NCBI GenBank assembly: GCA_022829145.1
Contig: CM040744.1
Coordinates: forward strand, 3,005,001 to 3,069,000
Direction of reading: 5' to 3'
Length of the DNA stretch: 64,000 nucleotides
From: Albula goreensis
Taxonomy: Eukaryota; Chordata; Actinopteri; Albuliformes; Albulidae
Shown: in pieces, positions 13,501-24,997 of the stretch
How positions within the stretch are numbered: position 1 is the stretch's first letter
How the letters are laid out: each line of letters opens with the position of its first letter
Program-made: the position numbers and the translations under genes
The notes under the pieces: generated by a model
What the model was told of the DNA's origin: nothing
The model's input: the letters and a program-made list of their open reading frames with translations, nothing else
The model's database searches: none

Positions 13501-16500
13501 CCTGTGTAGGACTTTTCTGCAGTGCAAACACAAGAGAAACAGGCGCCCTGTATTTCAGATAAAAGGACTGAGGACAGGCTTAGGACTGAATGAAGAAAGG
13601 TGAGGGCCAAAAGTGAGAGGGGAGAAAGGGCAGGGGCTTGTGGGCCATGGGAGGGGCAGAGGGAGGAGTTAATTTTTCAGTAGGAGGGGTAAGGGTTTGT
13701 ATATGATGTATGGGAGGGGTTGTGTGGGTAATAAGGGAGGGATATGGGGAGGGTTTTATGATGAGAGAGGCGGGGCATGATTATGAGAGGGGAAGGGCAT
13801 GGGGAGTGGTTTGATGGCAAAAAGGGAGCACCAATAGAAGGGGTGTGAGGGGAAAAGGGGCGGGGTTTTAGCGTGAGAGGGGAGGAGCTCAGGGAGGTTA
13901 CCGCATTCGGGGAGGGTGAGTTTATGCAGCGGCTGGCTCTGGCCCCGGTCGTCCACACACTCCAGGTCCTGCCGCTCTGACTCCTCCCCCAACCACTGCC
14001 TGATCCAGAGGTTCTCACAGCGACACTGTAAGGGGTTACCTGAGAGGAGCCTGTGGAGCACGGACACTCAGTTACACACTTACACACACGCATACACATG
14101 AACACACTCACTAACACAGACACACAGTTACACACACTTACACACACACACGCTCACTAACACAGACGCACAGTTACACACTTACACAACACACTAACAC
14201 GCTCACTAAGACAGACGCACAGTTACACACTTACACACACACACACACTACACACTAACACACTCACTAACACAGACGCACAGTTACACACTTACACACA
14301 CACATGCAACACACACTAACACACTCACTAAGACAGACGCACAGTTACACACTTACACACACACACTAACACGCTCACTAAGACAGACACACAGTTACAC
14401 ACTTACACACACACACAGACAATAACACGCTCACTAAGACAGACGCACAGTTACACACTTACACACACACACACACACTAACACATAAGACAGACGCACA
14501 GTTACACACTTACACACACACACACTACACACTAAGACAGACGCACAGTTACACACTTACACACACTAACACAGATGCACAGTTACACACACACAGCTAC
14601 ACACTTCACTAACACAGATGCACAGTTACACACTTACACACACAGCTACACACTAACACACTCACTAACACAGATGCACAGTTACACAACACACTACACA
14701 CTAACACACTCACTAACACAGATGCACACACTAACACAGATGCACAGTTACACACTTACACACACACGCAACTACACACTAACACACTCACTAAGACAGA
14801 CGCACAGTTACACACTTACACACACTAACACAGACGCACAGTTACACACTTACACACACACAGCTACACACTAACACACTCACTAACACAGATGCACAGT
14901 TACACACTTACACACACACAACTACACACCAACACACTCAATAACACAGATGCACAGTTACACACTTACACACACATGCAACTACACACGAACACACTCA
15001 CTAACACAGATGCACACACAACTACACACTAACACACTCACTAACACAGATGCACACACAACTACACACTCACTAACCCAGATGCACAGTTACACACTTA
15101 CACACACACCTACAGACTGACACACTCACGAACACAGATGCACAGTTACGTACTTACACATTAACACACACACAACTACATACTAACGCACTCACTACAC
15201 ATATGCAGTTACACACACTAACACACACTCACAATTACACACTAACACATTTGCACAGTTACACACACACACATACACACACACACAACTGCACACTAGC
15301 ACACTCACTAACACATACACACAGTTACACACACACACTAACAAACAGTAACACAGACACATAGTTACATACACACAAACACATGTGCACAGTTACAGGC
15401 TTACACACTAACGCAAACAAACTGTACACTAACACACTCACTAACACAGACGCTCAGTTACACACTTACACACAGCCGTGCACACACTCCATACATACAG
15501 CACTACATAGTCTCACATACGCACAGTTACACACACACACAACATTACACAACCTGTACAAATGCACACAGTTACATACTATCATACGCACACATATGCA
15601 ATGCTACAGACTAACCTACTCATACACACAAATGCGCAATTACACATTATCACAGTAACAAGCACAGTAACGTATACACAGAGTAATACAAATGCGCACA
15701 AACACACACATACGCAGAGTACGACACTTAAACAGCATTCCTCAAACACACCCAATAACAGCCTGCAGCAAGAAACAGAGTCTGCATTACACACTAACGT
15801 ACACAGTTATACAAACACACCAACTCGTCCTTTGTAAAGAATAACCGCCCAACACACTGTTTAATTCATAGTTACTGTATCTCTGATTTACGTGTTTAAA
15901 GTAATCTCAAAGTCCTCTTGTCTCTCAGCTAAGCATCAAATATAATATATTTTAAACCAGTCTATGGCTGAAAGACTACATTTAAAACCAATCTGTATTT
16001 AAGCCAATCCTTTTACAGCAGGCATGTGAGACGCTGCTACTAGCTTAATACACAGAGAGACCGAGCGTCCCGAACAGAGTGTGAATAGCGTGATTTGGGG
16101 AGACAGACTTACGGAAATGAAATGTTTAAATGCCTCATGCTCTTCCAGGACAGGAAGGCTATCTTGTTGTCTTTTAAATTCCTGCAATTTCAAAATATAA
16201 TTATTAGAGCAGACTCATTATTATATCAGAAACTGTGCCTACGTTAAGCCCCTGCAAAATAAAAAGTGATGAATTGGTTTATTGATTGATTGATTCGTAC
16301 ATTTGGTGCCATCCTGTTTTTCATTCTAATGTGCCTTGCTAAGCTAAACAGATTCTCCATTTCCAGACTTTTTAGTACTTCAGTACGAAACACAATTTCA
16401 CATAAAACTTCTTCCACAGATAATAAAATAACAGCTATTCAACCACGGAGGTTGATAGCTAACAGACTACCACAACATTGTCTGCACATAAATTAAATAA

Positions 16501-19015
16501 GCACAAAAAAAGGGCATGCTGAAATACAGGTATATATTGATATATTTTCTCTTAAATCACTTCCTGTCCAGTAAAATATATGTTTGTGTTTTCACATTTC
16601 TACATTTGAAATACATAAACATTACTTACAAATACTGGATCTTCCCATTGTTATGAAATGCCATATCAGATATATTGGTCAGTCTAGTATTTGTCACAGT
16701 TCTGTGAGAAGGGAAAGTAAATTTAATAGAGTTATTTATTGGCATTTGTGCTCTGGTACCCATCACTAATACACACTCAAATCACCAAAAATCAGAAACA
16801 AAATGTCACACTTACAAATTTCTGAGGTTCCTGTAGAATCTCAGGTCCCAGTCATTGATAGCAAATAATCTATCCTGATTTTCAATGTATCTGTCAAAAT
16901 TAAATATTAAAATAAAGCAGTAATAAGTTAAGATACACTCAATAATAATAACAATAGTAATAATAATAATAACAATATGCTGTTGTTTTTGTTATTGTTG
17001 TAAAAAAAGATTTTCTGCATATAGCTACATACTATTGTGTTACTACTTCTGTACAAAACAGAAGATGTTAAATTATGTCAAATATGGTTTAGTTGATAAA
17101 CTGAAACGGAATGTATGATCGTTGTTTTATGATAATGAATAGTTTGTAATCCGATTATCTAGGCCTACCTTTTATTTAACTCCACACCTCACCTCACAGT
17201 AAAGAGGGACACAGGATAAATGGTGAATATCGGTTAAAGAGCAAACGGAATTTCAATTCGTTAAAGCCGTGTAGAATGAATGCCGTCGCGCAGCACCGAG
17301 ACAGGTGTTCGCACAGAATGCGCTCACAACATCCAAGACGTGTATCTCTCTCAACAGGGATTACTGACTGCCTGTTATTACCGCCGATTATTGACAGAAG
17401 TCATTGTTTTGTCTGTTTACGAATTGTATATATTGTCATTTTTAACGGAATTGGTCCCTCTGATTTGCACCCGAGCTGGTAGTTTTGATGTAGGCTAACA
17501 GCCTGCCGAGTGCACGACATGACGCTTCTGTCTACATCAGCGACATCGACTCATCCTTATACATGCTCAAGAAGAACATACCGTGTTAAGAATATGATTA
17601 AGTAGTAGGCAATCTAAAAACTTGAGCTGGCCGAGGACATTTACCATGAAATGTATGTAATAATAGCAAGGCGGCCAATTGGTTGTGTAGTTCAGAAACA
17701 TAATGAATCGTCAAATGAGAGGTCACCAATTTCGCAGACGAATGGCACAGAATACAACTACAGAATACTGACTAAGCCTACGTCATAGCGTGCAAAAGTT
17801 TGATGATTGTTTGTATGTGTGTATGTTTGTATGTTGGGGGAGGGGGTCAACAAACAAAACAACCTAAATTCTAATTGTGTTGCCTAGCAGACGACGGCAC
17901 CCCCATTCTGAGTCTGCGGTGTAAAAATTATTTCAGCGAGTCTCACCCTCCCCTCACGCGAAACATTCCATCTTACTGCGTCTATTTTAAAAACACAACT
18001 GGGCTACCTACCCTCACACCGCTCCAAAAAACATACACGGTTCCCAAAGCGAGCCAATTCTGTGGATTCACGAGTCGGAATTGATGCATGATTTAACCGT
18101 TGGTTGTTGCTCCTTCGGTTTCTTGCGTACTATAAATGATCTTACTCCACCAAGAGCATCTATGCATTATCATATTAGCAAAAATTCTCCTTTTCGCTGA
18201 ACGACTTGGTGGTCGTATGAATCTCTACGACCCACCTTCAAAATAGGCTATACCACATCGATGTACATGGTATTTAAATGTATTATAAATCATGACTACA
18301 TTTCCAATGGTACAGACTGTCACCCAGCGTTAATGTAGACGTCTGAGATGATCAGGAAACTATACCGCTACACGTCGTTTCGCCATTGGTATCGATGATC
18401 CTGTTTATGTCGCTTAATGATGTGTTCCACGAATATTGATAATTCCATTGAACAATTATTGGCAATCCTATTGAATGATTGCTTGCAACCCTGTTGAATT
18501 TTCACTGTAATTATTTTGAATAATAACACAGTGTGTTTTAAATGTGTAATTGTAACGTTGACTATGATTATTAATATTGGGATTAAATTATTTCAGTAAA
18601 TACTCTGAATAATTATTGATGAGGCAACTGAACGATCTAGAGCGTTCCTCTGGTTTGAATCTGTGTGAACACAGCGTTAAGGTTTATACAAGTCGCTGGT
18701 ACCTCATTGGGAATATGTGTAGAAATTGTATTTAATAATTGTATTTTGCTGTTTAGTATTTTCCACTATGTTTTCATTTGGCACCATATGGATTTTAATG
18801 TATCCCAATACTCACATATCAGTAATCTCATCCATTTTATAGTCGGATTGTAGAAGTGGGAAAGACGTTATCCCTCCGTCCTGATCGATGCATGTGATCC
18901 TCATGTTGGTGCAAGTGCAGGACGCGGGACACGCGGCGCTGAACCTCCAAACACCGAGCAGAACCCAGCACAATCCCCACCGCGCCATTCCGTGGCCCCT
19001 CCACAAGGAGAACAT
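7407..19015 (-). CDS. ntrk2: ntrk2 (TrkB) neurotrophin receptor, extracellular and transmembrane part
   Basis: This gene encodes the receptor tyrosine kinase for BDNF and NT-4 at the neuronal plasma membrane. Eleven coding exons are read on the minus strand: 18816-19015, 16816-16890, 16630-16701, 16113-16181, 13902-14050, 10666-10802, 10266-10398, 8975-9274, 8797-8826, 8522-8533, 8024-8058 and 7407-7506 (the three tiny ones are juxtamembrane). All borders are GT/AG and codon phases join through the whole chain. In order they give a signal peptide, LRR N-cap, leucine-rich repeats, LRR C-cap, two Ig domains, a short stalk and a transmembrane helix. The membrane-proximal Ig domain ([23 protein letters not shown]) matches TrkB far better than TrkA or TrkC. 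The kinase exons and the truncated-isoform exon were not found and should lie left of the window. Counting every listed interval gives twelve exons, eleven if the optional 12-nt microexon is left out. Whether this is the a or b paralogue cannot be told. Confidence 0.95.
7540..7950. repeat. Degenerate about 60-70-bp tandem repeat
   Basis: ATAGCCAATCACAT...TGTGTTGATTAGTGTC...ATTGGCA recurs five to six times with heavy divergence, between the 35-nt and transmembrane exons of ntrk2. Confidence 0.65.
8024..8058 (-). CDS. ntrk2: ntrk2 juxtamembrane 35-nt exon
   Basis: A 35-nt exon encoding [12 protein letters not shown], acidic like the human stalk. Acceptor AAAACAG, donor GTGAGT (8018-8023). It enters in phase 1 and leaves in phase 0, exactly what the phase-0 transmembrane exon needs; without it the preceding exons do not join in frame. 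Confidence 0.7.
8156..8521 (-). repeat. 36-bp minisatellite carrying splice donors
   Basis: About ten copies of a 36-bp unit containing AGGCAGGTACATAACACAGA. On the ntrk2 strand each unit contains CAG|GTRAGTG, a consensus 5' splice site. The first unit begins at the real donor of the 12-nt microexon. Six of the nine extra sites read GTGAGT and three GTAAGT. Copies differ by only one or two bases, so the array is young. Confidence 0.95.
8522..8533 (-). CDS. ntrk2: ntrk2 putative 12-nt microexon
   Basis: ATCCCACCACAG lies between a good acceptor (pyrimidine tract then GCCCAG) and a consensus donor (CAG|GTAAGTG). It adds four residues (DPTT with the split codon) and keeps phase 1, so it can be included or skipped without changing the frame. 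It is placed by splice signals and phase only; there is no homology support. Confidence 0.55.
8797..8826 (-). CDS. ntrk2: ntrk2 juxtamembrane 30-nt exon
   Basis: A 30-nt exon encoding [10 protein letters not shown], comparable to human DDGANPNYPDVIYEDYG. Acceptor TCTGTAG, donor GTGAGTGTCTC, phase 1 on both sides. The donor shares GTRAGTGTCTC with the next microexon's donor. Confidence 0.8.
8975..9274 (-). CDS. ntrk2: ntrk2 second Ig domain, ligand-binding
   Basis: A 300-nt exon encoding [20 protein letters not shown] through [25 protein letters not shown] and [13 protein letters not shown] are near-identical to human TrkB; in the family this membrane-proximal Ig domain binds neurotrophin. 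Acceptor CTGTAG, donor GTGAGT, phase 1 on both sides. Confidence 0.96.
9551..10262 (-). repeat. 34-bp minisatellite at an ntrk2 donor
   Basis: About 21 copies of TGTGTAACCTGTGTTTCTGG plus 14 more bases, exact 34-bp spacing (for example 9592 and 9626). The last copy runs into the donor of exon 10266-10398. All three minus-strand frames stay open for 245-300 codons, because the unit has no stop in any frame; this is not evidence of a protein. Confidence 0.95.
10266..10398 (-). CDS. ntrk2: ntrk2 first Ig domain, C-terminal half
   Basis: A 133-nt exon encoding [20 protein letters not shown], then [15 protein letters not shown], the DSG/YxC-like end of the Ig fold (human [20 protein letters not shown]). 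Acceptor CTGCAG, donor GTAAGT at 10260-10265; phase 0 in, phase 1 out. A 34-bp minisatellite begins at this donor. Confidence 0.94.
10511..10665 (-). repeat. Tandem repeat at the donor of the first Ig exon
   Basis: Imperfect copies of AGTGCTGGTGTCAGTGTTAC, the last of which forms the GTAACACTG donor of exon 10666-10802. Confidence 0.8.
10666..10802 (-). CDS. ntrk2: ntrk2 first Ig domain, N-terminal half
   Basis: A 137-nt exon encoding [20 protein letters not shown], then [15 protein letters not shown] with the Cys and Trp of an Ig fold. Acceptor TCTCAG, donor GTAAC; phase 1 in, phase 0 out. A tandem array starts at the donor. Confidence 0.92.
10825..11130. repeat. About 20-bp tandem repeat
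   Basis: CTCAGCACAAACTCCACACTAA and variants recur about fifteen times just upstream (gene sense) of the first Ig exon's acceptor. Confidence 0.9.
11131..11415. repeat. 60-bp minisatellite, about 4.7 copies
   Basis: CTCTCTGCTATAAGCCTGGT and following bases repeat exactly every 60 bp with few changes. Because 60 is a multiple of three, it holds an open frame by chance. Confidence 0.95.
11931..12050. repeat. 20-bp tandem repeat, about six copies
   Basis: Copies of ACTCCACACACCTTCCTGTG with single-base variants. Confidence 0.85.
12060..13901. other. ntrk2 intron, mostly unique sequence
   Basis: AT-rich unique sequence to about 13600, then GGGAGGGG-rich degenerate sequence to 13890 next to the LRR C-cap donor. 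I see no further feature. Confidence 0.6.
13902..14050 (-). CDS. ntrk2: ntrk2 LRR C-cap exon
   Basis: A 149-nt exon encoding [20 protein letters not shown] and then [19 protein letters not shown], the cysteine-rich LRR C-cap (human ILVGNPFTCSCDIMWIKTL). The CACAG acceptor at 14051-14055 is chosen because the nearer CAG would give an immediate TAA. The donor GTAACC is weak. A long CA-rich array begins just upstream of the acceptor. Confidence 0.92.
14078..15830. repeat. CA-rich compound minisatellite
   Basis: Units such as ACACAGACGCACAGTTACAC plus CACTTACACACACAC and CTAACACACTCACTA recur in changing lengths over 1.7 kb, starting 28 bp from the LRR C-cap acceptor. The array decays towards its right end. 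Confidence 0.92.
16113..16181 (-). CDS. ntrk2: ntrk2 LRR exon 3
   Basis: A 69-nt exon encoding [20 protein letters not shown], one leucine-rich repeat, equivalent to human [20 protein letters not shown]. Acceptor TTGCAG, donor GTAAGT, phase 2 on both sides. Confidence 0.93.
16630..16701 (-). CDS. ntrk2: ntrk2 LRR exon 2
   Basis: A 72-nt exon, one leucine-rich repeat long (24 residues). It encodes [16 protein letters not shown]..., matching human LTIVDSGLKFVAHKAF. Acceptor CTCACAG, donor GTAAGT, phase 2 on both sides. Confidence 0.93.
16816..16890 (-). CDS. ntrk2: ntrk2 LRR exon 1
   Basis: This 75-nt exon lies between acceptor TTTGACAG and donor GTAAGT. It encodes [18 protein letters not shown] and so on, aligning with human FIANQKRLEIINEDDVEAY. 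Phase 2 in and phase 2 out, as for its neighbours. Confidence 0.93.
16891..18815. other. ntrk2 first coding intron
   Basis: AT-rich unique DNA. I see no exon or clear transposon. Confidence 0.6.
18816..19015 (-). CDS. ntrk2: ntrk2 first coding exon: signal peptide and LRR N-cap
   Basis: The start is the ATG at 19013-19015 ([20 protein letters not shown]), which aligns with the human TrkB N-terminus; the frame is open further upstream but only from a TTG codon. A hydrophobic signal peptide is followed by the cysteine cluster [14 protein letters not shown] of the LRR N-cap. The second ATG, 27 nt downstream, also fits a start. The exon ends in phase 2 at donor GTGAGT (18810-18815). Upstream sequence to about 19480 is pyrimidine- and purine-rich and probably 5' UTR. 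Confidence 0.93.
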
Positions 19016-20893
19016 CTCGGCACCCTTGGTGCCCAATCCTGGACTGCTCAAACCGTGTTACTTCGGAAATCCCCTTCGGTGGTTCGTTCGAAAACGCAGC
19101 CGAACGGGCATGCGATAAGCACTTGTGTAAGAGATGAGACTGTAACGGAATTGTATTCTCCTCCTCGTCTCCACACACACACACACGCACACACACACAA
19201 AAAAAGCCAAGCACACAATATTACATTTGGAGACTGAAACGTGTACACCAAGGATTCCTTCCTTCCCCCTCTGTCTCTCTCTCTTGCTCGTTCCCGTTTC
19301 TCCCTCTCTCTGTCGGTATCTTCTCTCCCCGAGGAGTGTGAGCTGGCTGCTGGTTCAGAGCTGCAAACGGAGAAAAACACCGTTGTGGCTCGTGCTGCAA
19401 GCTGGAGTAAAAAAAAAAAAAAAGAAAGAAAAAAACAGGCAGAGACGGCGCGCGCGGTACCAGCAATAGCTTAATGTTCGTCACAGTCTACGACAATATG
19501 TCCAACAACAATCGTTTTAATTGCAATTAGGCAATGATTATTTCGGGTATCCAGAAGTAGTCCCTCAGTCATTATCTTAACACTGTTATCATAGTCCGTA
19601 GCCCGAATTTCGGCCAAGGTGTGTGCTTATCAATCAGAAAAATCTAAAAGGTTTAGGACAGAAAACGGCGGAGATACCTAATCAAATTTTTGCTAAAAGA
19701 AAACATAGGAGCGGACACATCCTTCACACCACTTAAAAGGTGTTGCTACAGTGCATAGAAACCTTACCATTTATTTGTCTGGTATTGTTTTAGGTTATAG
19801 CATCTCTCCGACCAGTTTCGAAAGCTGTCAGTTACATTCTCCACATAAAATATGAAATGAGAAACCAGATTTTCTTATCAATGTCATTTAGAATATGTGT
19901 TTTGAATGAATTGCATGGAATTTGCGAGACGGCGGTTTGAAGGACTCGGCTCATTAAAACGATGCTGTGAATCAGATCGGTGATACGTACTGGTGCCGCT
20001 GTCAGTCTCTAATTCCTGCATTACCGATCAGCACAGCGTGTTTAGGAACCAGGAGCGGGGCATTTGCGGGCTCTGTACAGCCAGCCCCCACCTACACCCC
20101 CCCTCCTCCCCCCCAACTTCTCCACTCTGCGCGTGACGTGCGTTTTGACGCACACGATGAAGGGCTGAATCGAAGTAAAAACATATGTAAAAGCAGATAC
20201 ATATATATTAAACAAAATTTGCCTATTTTTTTACAATAAATAAACATTTCAATACTATTATCAAACGAAAGTAAGAAACAACTGTAGGTTGAAGATTGTT
20301 AAAATATGTAAATAATAATAATAGTAGTAATGTTGATGATGAATTGGAAATATCTGTGAATTTATTCATATGGAGACGTCGCCACTTAACCAACAGCTGG
20401 TACTGTCAGAAGAATAATTTACTCGGAGCTCAGCATAGTCAAGCATAGGCTATGCAAAATTATCAATGACTATATAACTGTACAATATAGCAATAACACT
20501 GTATTTTCCTTCCAAATCTGAAAGAGTTTGATTTCATGATAATATATGCTCATATTTACAGAACAGGGCTTCTATATTGTCTTCTGGACAATAGGCCTGC
20601 CCACAAATTCGCGGTGAGAATGGAAGATTACGCGTCCTGAGGGGGAAATAAAGTGCACTTCTCGATGATAGCGGTGGCGGTTGCCAGCGAGTGAGGGGGA
20701 ATGTATTTTCTGGGAATTGGTCGTTTCATTAGTGGGCCAGACGATGAACCGCAACGGTTTAACACGCTGGGTTCTTCAGCAGTAGAGAATTAAGAGTTTA
20801 TCCTGACACCTGGTGGCAACTCTATACACTAACATTCCCTCTCTCGTCCTGATGACGTACAACTCTGTTTGGTCTCTGTCAGGTTATATGAAA
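19016..20893. other. ntrk2 5' UTR and upstream region
   Basis: Close to the start codon lies a polypyrimidine/polypurine stretch (19150-19440) and a CpG-richer patch (19430-19470). A C-rich patch follows at 20085-20130. The transcription start cannot be fixed from sequence; TrkB genes usually have several non-coding 5' exons. Confidence 0.5.
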
Positions 20894-22677
20894 TAGTGGT
20901 TGACCGATATGGCCGATTCCGATATTTAGATGGCCGATATATAATGTCGATATCATGTTGTTGTTGTTGTTGTTTTTGCATCTGATAAAATACAACAATT
21001 TAATAATAATAACAACTGAGACTGTAATTCGCTGCAGATATTGGACTTGGCCTTCCTTGGTGTTGGCTCAGTGAAATACAGCCATAAGGGACTACATTTC
21101 TGTCCAGCCATCTGTAATTATTAAAAAAGAAGAAAAAATACAAGGTCAGTATTTGGGTTAAAAAAAAAAAAAAAACAAAGAATAGTCATGTGTAATTCCA
21201 TTATTCCATGCACATTACAATCTAATATACATTGATATCTTAGCCGGTCACATGTTGACTTATATGGAATTTTTATTAATTAATGAAATAGAAAAATACA
21301 TTGGGCTATGCTGTAGATTTCAGAACGTGACTGGTATTTAAGGGAGAGCAGGGTACAGTATGTCAGAAGCGACGTCATTCAACTGCATTATTCTATACAT
21401 CATAACATAATATATATTTAACGCTAGCCTGTAACAGCTTTAAATTATATTTGCTGTCATTTAGGATGGGTGAAATGTGTTAAAATTCAGAAAACATTTT
21501 GGTGACTGGGGAAATTTAGGCCAGCGTTTATAGCAGGGTGCACGAGAGTTACAGAACACAGCTCAAAACTAACTTTTTCACCACCTTCCCAAATCTGTCC
21601 TGAAGCATGTCTTTGTATGCTTGTTTATGTTTGTTGACAGACTAAGTTTTAAGCCAAATAGCCAAACTAAGCGATCGATCACATTAAAAAATCATAACTT
21701 TGTTCACTGACATTGCACAGGCTGCTCATATCATCCACCAAGTGTCTAGAGGTGGCAACAATTTGATAGAGCAGAGATTCTGTCCCACAAATCCACTACA
21801 ATCTCTCATTAAACACTGTGCCAAGTTAGCTTGGTGTATTGAAGCACAGACAAAACACACACACACACACATGCAGAGGGAGAGAGACACGCACAGAAGT
21901 GCAGAAACATTATTTTTGCTGGAAGCCCATAATGTTTGTTCCCCAAAACATTGTTGGCAAGTTTATGCTTAAGCATAAAGCTAAGATAATGATAACACTT
22001 AGCTTTATGACTCCTGTTAACTTGTTAACCTGTTAACTGAATCTAGGCCATTAGCAAATGGAACCAACTGTAGCTAATGTTAGGTATCTTACAACTATCA
22101 AATCAATCGCTCACGACGTTAGATTGTTGAGTTGAGATGAGAGGAGAGGTTTGTCAGTCCTGTCTTCATCCTCTTCCTCAACTGACAACAGATGCCTTCT
22201 TCAGAATAGTTCTGCTAGCTGGCCATTGATGTTACTCTACTGCTTGCCAACTTGCACTGGCATGATCAATCTAATTATACAGACAATGAACACTGTATAT
22301 GGTATTAAGAGTGGCCAATTAAATATAGTGAGCTTTGAAAGCTAGGAATTTAAGTCTTACCATTTTCTCTCAGGTAACTTTACATCCGGCATTGGCACGT
22401 TTCCCATTGTTACACAGCACCCATTGACGTCTACCCGTTCAAAGTTCAAAGTATCTTTATTTCAGAATGGCGAAATTGACACAAGGGGGAGCGCTAACAT
22501 AGTTCCACAGCAGCCACACTGACGAGGCTGCCCTCAGATGTGTCTGCAGACATTTTTTGTTTATGTGCCCCGTGAGCGCACGCATCGGCCGATGCCGATT
22601 ATCTCAGAATGCCAGATATCGGCCCGATTAATCGGCTGACCGATTGATCGGCTGACCGATTGATCAGTCAACCACTA
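20894..22677. mobile_element. Non-autonomous hAT DNA transposon
   Basis: The ends TAGTGGTTGACCGAT and, inverted, TAGTGGTTGACTGAT form terminal inverted repeats that fit the hAT 5'-YARNG rule. An identical 8-bp sequence, ATATGAAA, flanks both ends (20886-20893 and 22678-22685), the target duplication size of hAT elements. CCGATAT/ATCGGCC motifs cluster inside both ends. The 1.78-kb interior shows no transposase-like frame, so it probably moved with enzyme supplied elsewhere. Confidence 0.92.
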
Positions 22678-22685
22678 ATATGAAA

Positions 22686-24997
22686 CGTCACAAAAACGCA
22701 GCAAACTCCAAGCAAACTCACATGGGCCTTAATAGCTCATTTCAGCTATCAGAAACAGTCCCAATATTATGAAAACATATTTTCCTAGAAATTATTATCA
22801 TATTGGTTGAATACATGGCCAGTTGAACTAATTATATATTTATTTACTTTAAAGCTACATTATATAATAACTACAACGTCTTTAATGACTTGCATATCAC
22901 ATATTTAGTCTTTTTAAATCGGAAATGACGAATCAGTCTTACCATATTTACATTAGGAAGCACTCTACTGAAACGTTTGTCTCATGAAGGGGCATTTCTC
23001 AGGAACTCAGAAAATACTAAATGAGGCACTTAGAAGAGCCTGCTGGCTGAATACGAGTTTTAGTCCAGTCTGTGGGAAACTCTCCATGGTAAAAGAGAGG
23101 AACCCCGGGTCCGCTGGACACACAAAGCCACAAAAGACGGGGTTTTATTGAGGTGGAAAAAAGCTCTTCCTTTCTTGAGAGCCTGAGAAAGAATTGGTTA
23201 TGTGAATGACTGGAATTGCGTCATACTTTGGCGGTAATTTTCCATGTCGTTTTTGTATCGTTTTGTTATAGGCTATTCATTTTAACCTGTTTCTTGTGTC
23301 TTAGATTTTTTTGAATGTGTTTGTTTTTGATTATATTTGTTCTTGGTTTGTTCAATATTTTGGCAAATTCGAAACTTGACATGCCACCGTTTTCCAGGAA
23401 CACCCCTCAGCCGATTTTCTCACGTCTCTAGCTGTCTCACCCTTTAAAGAGGGCAGGGAATAGTTTTCCTTTAGCTCTGGGTTTTCGGGTTCCCAGTTCC
23501 TCTTAGAAAACGTACTCCCTCCAGTGCTTTGTGTCTCTTAAATTGTAATGTGTGCTAATAACATACATATTTTGGTAGATATATAAATTGAGGTAAGCTG
23601 AAGTTCTACAGTGTAAGTACAAGCAACTCAAAGGTATACTTGCAGTAAAAGAATTAAAAAAGGGAGCTAAAATCGAGGTACTCTGGTTAGTAGGAATAAT
23701 TCTTTAATCCATCTCTGACTCCAAAGGGAACATTTGAATTATTAATACGTAAGTGAGAAAGTACTTGTCTAATTTAAGGCTAAGACAAATGGCCAAAAGA
23801 CTGAGAAACTGGACATGGTTTCGCATCTCTTCAATGCTTAGATGTTTAAGAAGTATTCATGAGTATCTGGGAGTGAAATTATGGCATGTATGGTATGTGT
23901 ATATACTTCCATCCCTTTGAATCCGTTGAGAAAAAGATTTAAAAACACAAATTCTGTACTCCTACTAATTCTGTAGTCCACTACTGTTGAAGTGGCGGTA
24001 TACTGACACCATGCGGTCGATAATATAAACTGCACCATGTAAGAGCGCGCGCTTCCTCAGCGCCAATTAGTCAAGACAAATCACGTGCACTCTCGCGCCC
24101 TTGATACTTACGAGGCTTACCATGGCATCTGCCAGATCAGCAGAGAAGTCCCATTTAAGCGGGCAGAACACAGCCCATTATGCTGTGTGTTCAATAATGC
24201 CATGCTAAATAAATGACGTTAGCAGGGGCAACATTGCATTAACGCACCAATCAGTAAAAGCGCTTCCTGTCGGGGGGGTGCGGCCGCACGACGCTGATTA
24301 ATTGCCTTGGAGGGAAAGACCACGCGCGATTCCCAGGTCGCGGACCGACGGGAAATGACGCCGTTTCTCTCACAGGCACTTTACACTCTCAACCGACTTA
24401 ATTCTCCCAAAGTTTGCTGAGATGTGTCATACAGCAAACAGGGTGTTTATTTGGCACACAGGGACACAGTCTAAAATGACCAATAAGGAAATACAACAGG
24501 TTTGATGGGTGATCACGACGCCCCAAAGAACTGAAGCGGGGAGAATCGCCAGTGCCAGAGGACGGCCTCCGAAGAGAGAGGAGGAGCGGGCGATGACGTA
24601 GGCGCGTATGTGAGAGGAGACATCCAGGGAGCATTAGATAGGTTCCATTAGTCACGGGCCGAAAACGCTACTGCACTATTGTCTCTCTGTGTGTTCAGCC
24701 AAAGGAGAAGGAACCTTAAAAGTATTATGAATCATTTATATACAAATAACAGTATATGCTTTCACAACCGGGTACGTGCATGGATGCGTATCATCTTACT
24801 GCGAGCGAGGGTCAGGGTGGGGCAGCATAGGGTGGGGGTGTGGGGGGAAATGACTCCTCCCAGAGTGGGCCGTTAAGGCGGTGGAGGGGTGGGGGTAGGG
24901 GATGTGTGGGTTAAGGTTCTATCAGCTGATTAAATTGTTATATTTTTTTCTGGTCAGGTGAAATAATGGGTTAATGAATCCATTGTATGACATGAGA
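22686..24997. other. Intergenic DNA between ntrk2 and slc28a3
   Basis: Unique sequence. A CpG-rich patch (about 24030-24660) with CACGTG could be an upstream promoter, but no transcript feature can be shown. Confidence 0.45.

Noticed and set aside
18816-19051. ntrk2 start at 19051
   Set aside because: The codon there is TTG; the ATG at 19015 fits the human N-terminus.
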